Part shown: piece by piece, positions 59,012 through 64,000 of the stretch
Position numbering within the stretch: position 1 is the stretch's first letter
Layout of the letters: every line of letters starts with the position of its first letter
Program-made: the position numbers and the translations under genes
Notes under the pieces: generated by a model
Database searches by the model: none
Seen by the model: the letters and a program-made list of their open reading frames with translations, nothing else
Told to the model about the DNA's origin: nothing
Assembly: GCF_900102265.1 (NCBI RefSeq)
Contig: NZ_FNBH01000003.1
Span: 372,001 to 436,000 of the forward strand
Direction of reading: 5' to 3'
From: Epilithonimonas hungarica
Lineage (GTDB): Bacteria > Bacteroidota > Bacteroidia > Flavobacteriales > Weeksellaceae
DNA: 64,000 nucleotides

Positions 59012-60271
59012 TCAAACACTTTCTTCAGGCTCTTTTCCAAGTGCCTTCTTTGCAACTCTGCCTACAGTCAGCCCCTGGACCACGATGGAAAACAGTACAA
59101 CGATGTATGTAATCTCCAGCATCAAATTTTTGTATTCATTTTGAGGTATGGACATTACCAAAGCAATCGAAACACCTCCACGGATTCCTCCCCAAACCAT
59201 CGTAATAACAGAACCTCTGGTATAAGTGTTTTTTCTCAGTATGGATTTGAGCGGAATTAAAATCGACAATAGTCTTGAAATTAATACAATAAAAATGGCA
59301 ACAAAACCTAAGAACAGATTTTTTTGTAAATCAGGTAACAAAAGCAATTCAAAGCCTATAAAAAGAAACAAAATCGCATTCATTATTTCATCGATAAGTT
59401 CCCAAAATTTGCCTAAGTAATCTCTTGTTTCCTCATTTTTCAGATCGTTCCGGCTATAATTTCCTATCAACAATCCGGCGATAACCATTGCCAATGGGGC
59501 GGATACATGAAATTGCTTGGCAATCAAAAAACCGCCCATAACTATGGCAATCGTGATTAAAACACAAACTTTGTAATCATCAACTTTCTTCATAATCCGG
59601 GAGGACGTCAACCCCAACAGGCATCCTAAGATAATACCGCCTCCGGCTTCTTTTAGAAACAACCACGATACGTTTTCGAAAGTAGCGTGAAATTCTGTGT
59701 CTACCGCCATTTTCAAAACAACAGCAAACAGCACCACCGCTACACCATCGTTGAAGAGGGATTCTCCGGTAATTTTAGTTTCAATATGCTTCGGAACTTT
59801 TGCTTCTTTAAGAACTCCTAAAACCACAATAGGATCTGTCGGAGATATAAGAGCTCCAAAGAGCAAACAATAGATGTAAGGAACTTTCAGTCCTAAAAAA
59901 GGAGCTATATAATACAGCAACCCTGAAATTATAAATGCCGATAACACGACACTAACTGTTGCATAGGTCACGATAGCCCATTTTTGTTCTTTGAGATCTG
60001 AAACATTCACATGTAAAGCTCCCGCAAACAAGAGAAAATTAAGCATTGCCCCCATTAACATCTCATTGAAATCAAGTTGTTGGATCAATTCAAAAAAGTC
60101 TTTGGTCGTATCCGGAAAATATTGATCGCCAAATAAGCGTATGCCCATAGAAACCAACATCGCAATAATCATAATCCCTATCGTGCCGGGCAGCTTTAAA
60201 AATCTGTAATTTAAATAGGCAAACAAAGAAGCCAATACGATAAAAACAGAAATAGTATAGTATAATTCCAT
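59012..60271 (-). CDS. Cation:proton antiporter (NhaP/CPA1 family)
   Basis: 419 residues with ~12 membrane helices. CPA1 motifs: FGALISPTDPIVVLGVLKEA, ESLFNDGVAVVLFAVVLK (the ion-binding Asn-Asp pair) and WGGIRGGVSIALVMSIPQ. It exchanges Na+ or K+ for protons at the inner membrane. It starts a block of minus-strand genes that may form a stress-adaptation cargo. Confidence 0.92.
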   Translation of the reverse strand: MELYYTISVFIVLASLFAYLNYRFLKLPGTIGIMIIAMLVSMGIRLFGDQYFPDTTKDFFELIQQLDFNEMLMGAMLNFLLFAGALHVNVSDLKEQKWAIVTYATVSVVLSAFIISGLLYYIAPFLGLKVPYIYCLLFGALISPTDPIVVLGVLKEAKVPKHIETKITGESLFNDGVAVVLFAVVLKMAVDTEFHATFENVSWLFLKEAGGGIILGCLLGLTSSRIMKKVDDYKVCVLITIAIVMGGFLIAKQFHVSAPLAMVIAGLLIGNYSRNDLKNEETRDYLGKFWELIDEIMNAILFLFIGFELLLLPDLQKNLFLGFVAIFIVLISRLLSILIPLKSILRKNTYTRGSVITMVWGGIRGGVSIALVMSIPQNEYKNLMLEITYIVVLFSIVVQGLTVGRVAKKALGKEPEESV

Positions 60272-60343
60272 CGGATTTTTTTTCTAAATTTCATTAATAA
60301 ACTTTGAGCGTTGTCCAATACATAGTTTCTTTCGAGATTACAA

Positions 60344-60865
60344 TTACTCTTTTTTCTTGCTTGCTATATTTTTCTTCTCAATTGCCTTTTGCTTCCAAAG
60401 AATATATTTTCCCAGTTCCTCATCTATGCTCAGCCTTTTGATAGCTACATTAAACGGTTCCATTGCCATATTCAAGGGAATTTCCCAGTATTCATCAATG
60501 TGGGCAACGATAGCTGTCTTCCCATTTGTAATAGTTTTGGATGCCCTTTCCAGCATCTTTGATGTTTTGCTGTAACGGAGCAGGTTGCTTATCCTTTTGG
60601 CTACTGCACCGTTGGTCAAACCCCATAAAACATTTAGAGGTCCGCCTAATATCCCAATGATACCTCCGACAAATGTGTTTATAACAGATTGGGGTATCTC
60701 CTGATTTTGGGCATCTCTGATGATAATATTACCTTGTTCATTCCTATAAAGGATGTATAACTCTTCGACGGCGATATCCTTGTTTTCAGCCAACTGCTCC
60801 ATTGCTTTTGATGCTTCTATAGCATGCTCTTCTGCCTCAAAGATGATTGTGATTAGTTTTTCCAT
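60344..60865 (-). CDS. DUF1269 family protein
   Basis: 173 residues: an N-terminal ferredoxin-like part (LITIIFEAEEHAIEASKAME), a glycine-rich hydrophobic segment (FVGGIIGILGGPLNVLWGLT) and the C-terminal AIVAHIDEYWEIP stretch. DUF1269 proteins are membrane-associated and of unknown function. A degraded second copy of its C-terminal part lies after the antiporter. Confidence 0.85.
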   Translation of the reverse strand: MEKLITIIFEAEEHAIEASKAMEQLAENKDIAVEELYILYRNEQGNIIIRDAQNQEIPQSVINTFVGGIIGILGGPLNVLWGLTNGAVAKRISNLLRYSKTSKMLERASKTITNGKTAIVAHIDEYWEIPLNMAMEPFNVAIKRLSIDEELGKYILWKQKAIEKKNIASKKKE

Positions 60866-60882
60866 CTTCCCTCTTTTTTTAG

Positions 60883-61989
60883 TTATAACACAGAGCGGTT
60901 GAAGTTGGTACGGATGGGTTTCACCACATAAGCCGTTTTAATATCTGGGATTCCTTTCAGTTTTAAATCAGTTAAGGCAAGAAAGGAATAGTTGTCGCTG
61001 TATTGCACATGCTTAAAAAAACTTTCGGATATGATGATTTGGTTTTGGCCGTTATCCGACAATTTCTGGATGCGCGAACACGTGTTCAATACATTTCCGT
61101 AATAGGCTATTTCTCTTTTAATATCACCGACTAGGGCAATGGTTACCTCTCCACTATTTACAGCAGCCCGAAACTTTGGCAAAACACCATACTTTTGAGT
61201 ATAATAGTCCTTTTTTGACTCCAATATGCACAGGTACGAATAATAAAAATCAAGGCTGTTACTAAACCTGAATCCGTGTTTTGTTTTCCAGGTTATTACA
61301 GCTTCATCACCCACAAATTGATAAATTATTCCGTTGTATTCCATCACTGCATCGGAAAGGTCTGCAAAGCAGTCCTGCATTAAGTTACTGAATTCATAGG
61401 ATCCTAAATGTTGTATCAATGGCGTGGAATCTATCATGTCAAGGAACATAAAAACCCGTTCTTCCTTACTCGGGTTTAGGTAATTACTTTTAAAAAAATC
61501 GGAGAAAAAGCCTACTCCCAGATTCCTTTTTAACAACAGAATGATAGTGATGAAACTTTCTATCAATACTGCATATACACTTATAGACATTATCAAGGAG
61601 AAATTAAAGGAGTGCAGGTTCCCATTAAAAATGAAGAAATAGTAAAAAAATGAAACAAAAACTATTAGCAGTAATATGTTCAACAATCTAATACGTAATA
61701 TAAAACCGAAACTTTGTTTATTGATGGCAGGATAAACAAAAAGGTGCATAATGCCCATAGGGATACTAATCAGCCCTGACAGCAGAAATGCAATGATATA
61801 AATACGAACAGTGGACACCCAATGCTGCACTTGATAGACTTCTGTAAGACGAAATTCAGAAAGGTCATTTATTTTAATGAAAACAAATAGCAGAGCTGCT
61901 CCAATCCATAGGAACGCAATCAGTAACAATTCCTTCAAATTGTACATTTTTTTATTATAGTTCCATTTTTTTAATTGTAACCTTTTCAT
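60883..61989 (-). CDS. Membrane adenylate/guanylate cyclase
   Basis: 368 residues: about five N-terminal membrane helices (~18-155) and a class III cyclase domain at ~175-350. Metal-binding Asp residues are in FMFLDMIDSTPLIQHLG, and the catalytic GEVTIALVGDIKREIAYYGN and VLNTCSRIQ segments are present. Whether it makes cAMP or cGMP cannot be said. No cyclic-nucleotide-dependent target is adjacent; the Crp-like regulator at 46631 is a conceivable receiver. Confidence 0.88.
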   Translation of the reverse strand: MKRLQLKKWNYNKKMYNLKELLLIAFLWIGAALLFVFIKINDLSEFRLTEVYQVQHWVSTVRIYIIAFLLSGLISIPMGIMHLFVYPAINKQSFGFILRIRLLNILLLIVFVSFFYYFFIFNGNLHSFNFSLIMSISVYAVLIESFITIILLLKRNLGVGFFSDFFKSNYLNPSKEERVFMFLDMIDSTPLIQHLGSYEFSNLMQDCFADLSDAVMEYNGIIYQFVGDEAVITWKTKHGFRFSNSLDFYYSYLCILESKKDYYTQKYGVLPKFRAAVNSGEVTIALVGDIKREIAYYGNVLNTCSRIQKLSDNGQNQIIISESFFKHVQYSDNYSFLALTDLKLKGIPDIKTAYVVKPIRTNFNRSVL

Positions 61990-62034
61990 ACCGGATGCAT
62001 CTCATTTTTCATTTGAACGTTCTTTTTAGAATAT

Positions 62035-62075
62035 GAAAAAGGCAGCGAAGCAAACAGTTGCATTGCCGCCTTTTT
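62035..62075 (-). terminator. Terminator after the coiled-coil lipoprotein gene
   Basis: AAAAAGGC and GCC(T)TTTT arms with inner pairing (GCAA/TTGC) surround a short loop, 10 nt after the stop at 62085 on the minus strand. Confidence 0.65.
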
Positions 62076-62084
62076 CTATATTAT

Positions 62085-62576
62085 TTACTGCTTATCTTCA
62101 AAAAAAACTTTTATGGCCTTGTCAAGCCTTTCCATATCATGTTCAAACTCTTGTTTGAATGCTGCTGTCACAGCTTTTGTACTGTCACTCAGTTGCTGTG
62201 ATTTTGTTTCAAATTTGGAATACCGAAGGCTGAGCTTTTCTTTCTCGGCATCCAGTTCATGCTGCAACTTTTGTTGTTTTGCCTTCAGTCTTTCTTTTTG
62301 GGACTTATCCGCTTTTTCTATTTTTAGTTTTAGTTCGTCAATCCGCTTTTGGGTTTCTACAATGGAACTATCAGATTCCGTTTTAAATTTTTCCCAATCG
62401 GCCGTAGCTCTTGTGGCAGATTCTTCCCGGGCATCATTTACGGCCTCTTTAACCTCTTTACCCGCTTCTTCGGCATGTTGTTTCGCATTGTCCAGATGTT
62501 CTCCGGAATTATTGCCACAACCGGTGGTTGCTACCATAAAACTTAAAGCAGCCACTACATAGAATGTTTTTTTCAT
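62085..62576 (-). CDS. Coiled-coil lipoprotein of unknown function
   Basis: 163 residues. A signal peptide with lipobox (ATTGC, ~16-20) is followed by almost continuous charged coiled coil (EHLDNAKQHAEEAGKEVKEA; RIDELKLKIEKADKSQKERL). It is probably anchored in a membrane facing the periplasm. No enzyme motif. It is adjacent to another coiled-coil protein gene, and the two may interact. Confidence 0.75.
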   Translation of the reverse strand: MKKTFYVVAALSFMVATTGCGNNSGEHLDNAKQHAEEAGKEVKEAVNDAREESATRATADWEKFKTESDSSIVETQKRIDELKLKIEKADKSQKERLKAKQQKLQHELDAEKEKLSLRYSKFETKSQQLSDSTKAVTAAFKQEFEHDMERLDKAIKVFFEDKQ

Positions 62577-62609
62577 TGTTAAAACTTTTAAAGTGTTGAT
62601 TTTTGAAAC

Positions 62610-63230
62610 TTAACCAAGTGCTTTTACTGCTTTTTTTAAATGCTCGTAAACTTGACCTATTTCCTTCTTAAAGATTTCGGTCTTAAAATCTGCTTCCTCT
62701 TTTTTGTCATTGAGCTTATCGATGATTGCCTTTGCGGATTTTTTGGCTTCCTCTATGCTATGCTTATAAGAATCGGTCAATTCTGCTTTTTTATTCTGTA
62801 TGTTTTGTTCCAGTACATCTAACTGTAACTGCGCTTTCTCATAATAAGTGGTGTACAAAAGAAATAATTTCTCCGATGTAGGATTTCTTTTTATTTGTGC
62901 CTTTAGATTTTCTGCCGCTTTCAGGATATTTGCTTTACTTTCCTCAAAAACTTCTTCGGCACTTTCCTCCAGGTTTTTTTCAAATTCATCTATTGCAACG
63001 TTGGTCTCCTTAACCCAATCTTGACTGTCCTTATATTCAGATGAAAGTGTGTGTTTTAGATCCTGCAACTTTTCCCTAAACTCTGTTTTCACCTCTTTAA
63101 ATTTGTCTTTTGCTTCGGCTTTACCAAGCGACAACTGTACTGCTAAAGAATCCAGCTCCTGCTGGTCTTTAAGTAGCTGATTGGCAATCTTTACCAAGAT
63201 TGGGCTCTGATTTTCTTTTGAATTTCCCAT
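62610..63230 (-). CDS. Cytosolic coiled-coil protein
   Basis: 206 residues from MGNSKENQSPILVKIANQ; an upstream in-frame Met at 63305 overlaps the FabH-like gene end and is not needed. Nearly all of it is helical and charged (QLLKDQQELDSLAVQLSLG, FEKNLEESAEEVFEESKANI). No known domain is apparent. It lies between the FabH-like gene and the lipoprotein gene. Confidence 0.7.
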   Translation of the reverse strand: MGNSKENQSPILVKIANQLLKDQQELDSLAVQLSLGKAEAKDKFKEVKTEFREKLQDLKHTLSSEYKDSQDWVKETNVAIDEFEKNLEESAEEVFEESKANILKAAENLKAQIKRNPTSEKLFLLYTTYYEKAQLQLDVLEQNIQNKKAELTDSYKHSIEEAKKSAKAIIDKLNDKKEEADFKTEIFKKEIGQVYEHLKKAVKALG

Positions 63231-63292
63231 TGTTTTAAAATTTAAATAATTAATATATATGAACTGATTAAAAAAATATTTCCTTGTTGAAC

Positions 63293-64000
63293 TCACATTC
63301 CCCATTTTAAAAGTGTTGCGCCCCAGGTAAAGCCCGCTCCGAATGCCGTAAGAAGCAACAAATCTCCTTTTTGGAATTTATCCTTATAATCCCACAGACA
63401 TAAAGGGATAGTGGCCGCCGTTGTATTTCCATAATACTGTACATTGCTTATTACACGGCCTGCGTCTATTCCCAATTCTTTCCCGACCGCTTCAATTATC
63501 CGCATGTTAGCCTGATGGGGAATAAGCCAGTCAACATTATCGATGCTAAGTGCATTCTTGTCCAGCAATGCTTTAGAAACGGCTGTCATCTTTTCAATGG
63601 CGTTTCTGAATACGGCACGACCATCCTGCCGGATAAAATGTTTTCTGCTGCCCAATGTTTCCATTGATGCAGGATAAAGAGAACCGCCTCCTTCAATAAG
63701 CAACATTTCCGCTCCATCTCCGTTTCCGCACAGCAGACTGTCCTGTATGCCTGTTTCATCATCAGAAAGTTGCAACAGCACTGCACCCGCTCCATCTCCA
63801 AAGAGGATATTGGTTCTCCTGTCCTGCAAATCGGTCACACTGCTCATCTTGTCGGCTCCTGCTACAATCACATTCCGGTATTTTCTACTCTCAATGAGCG
63901 ATGCGCCCAAAGAAATGGCGTACAAAAATCCTGTACAGGCTGAATTAATATCAAACCCGAAAACATTTTTCAGTCCCAGCTTGCGGCAGACAATATTTGC
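63293..64000 (-). CDS. 3-oxoacyl-ACP synthase III (FabH-like), partial
   Basis: The gene enters from the right edge; about 235 C-terminal residues are present. The catalytic triad is complete: Cys in INSACTGFLYA, His in WLIPHQANMRI and Asn in QYYGNTTAATI. FabH condenses an acyl-CoA with malonyl-ACP to start fatty-acid synthesis. As it heads an antiporter/cyclase block rather than a fab cluster, it may be an accessory copy that changes the starter unit, not the housekeeping enzyme. Confidence 0.9.
   Translation of the reverse strand, partial: ANIVCRKLGLKNVFGFDINSACTGFLYAISLGASLIESRKYRNVIVAGADKMSSVTDLQDRRTNILFGDGAGAVLLQLSDDETGIQDSLLCGNGDGAEMLLIEGGGSLYPASMETLGSRKHFIRQDGRAVFRNAIEKMTAVSKALLDKNALSIDNVDWLIPHQANMRIIEAVGKELGIDAGRVISNVQYYGNTTAATIPLCLWDYKDKFQKGDLLLLTAFGAGFTWGATLLKWGM

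Overview
The window is AT-rich Bacteroidota DNA, most likely from the Flavobacteriia (Chryseobacterium/Elizabethkingia-like). The grounds are the CTnDOT-type tra/mob/rteC gene set, TAnnTTTG-type promoters, the near absence of Shine-Dalgarno sites, and an interspersed GGCTTTAGCC repeat on the chromosomal side. The genus is an inference. Almost all of the window is one integrative and conjugative element (ICE, conjugative transposon) carrying several cargo blocks.

Layout. 1-972: chromosomal flank with an Hpt-like gene end, a nested REP-like hairpin, an ABM-domain membrane protein and its terminator. 1252-2502: tyrosine integrase marking one ICE end. 2503-6573: a structured GC-rich leader followed by a small-gene operon (DUF932, YubB-like, antitoxin-like and unknown proteins). 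6820-8404 (minus): an output-less response regulator, a partner gene and a pair of excisionase-like HTH proteins. 8581-21494 (minus): transfer operon from ParA/TraA through TraE, F, G, I, J, K, L, M, N, O and Q, plus unknown genes. 21495-23900: 8-bp tandem repeats, a strong oriT candidate, MobA and the MobB relaxase. 23919-25958: a Zn/Cd/Pb P-type ATPase lodged between the relaxase and MobC (26279-28279). 28348-39830: redox and detoxification cargo (nitroreductase/HxlR; a TetR gene; then an operon with thioesterase, GNAT, Old Yellow Enzyme, SDRs, acyl-CoA dehydrogenase-like, DinB, hydrolase, quinone reductase and an MFS pump). 39914-46460 (minus): a giant methyltransferase-helicase, DUF1896 and a broken MT-A70 methylase. 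46631-52211: Crp, RidA, AraC, a P1B-4 metal ATPase, a nitroreductase and an MtrA-like protein. 52357-58681 (minus): ORF6N/PLD protein, topoisomerase III, DUF3945, an Xis2-like HTH pair and RteC, which matches the CTnDOT excision operon order. 59012-64000 (minus): Na+/H+ antiporter, DUF1269, adenylate/guanylate cyclase, two coiled-coil proteins and a partial FabH-like synthase; whether this last block lies inside the ICE cannot be decided here.

The strongest unexplained signal is a repeated operator-like motif (TGGCAGNRTTTGGC, units usually about 20 bp apart). It occurs at eight places, nearly all 45-145 bp upstream of a backbone operon and always antisense to the gene it precedes. It links both HTH pairs, the tra operon, parA/oriT, mobC, the helicase/DUF1896 operon, the MT-A70 gene and the DUF3945-topB genes into one candidate regulon.

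Other notable signals are two TATACC-N4-GGTATA operators bracketing the tetR gene and three leftover 3' gene ends at cargo junctions (mobC, Old Yellow Enzyme, DUF1269). Three likely lesions are also present: an in-frame TAA in the MT-A70 gene, a 1-nt loss in an A-run near 4420, and a likely 1-nt gain at 55334-55339. An MtrA-like protein that appears to lack the cobalt-ligand histidine sits in an operon with a P1B-4 metal pump.
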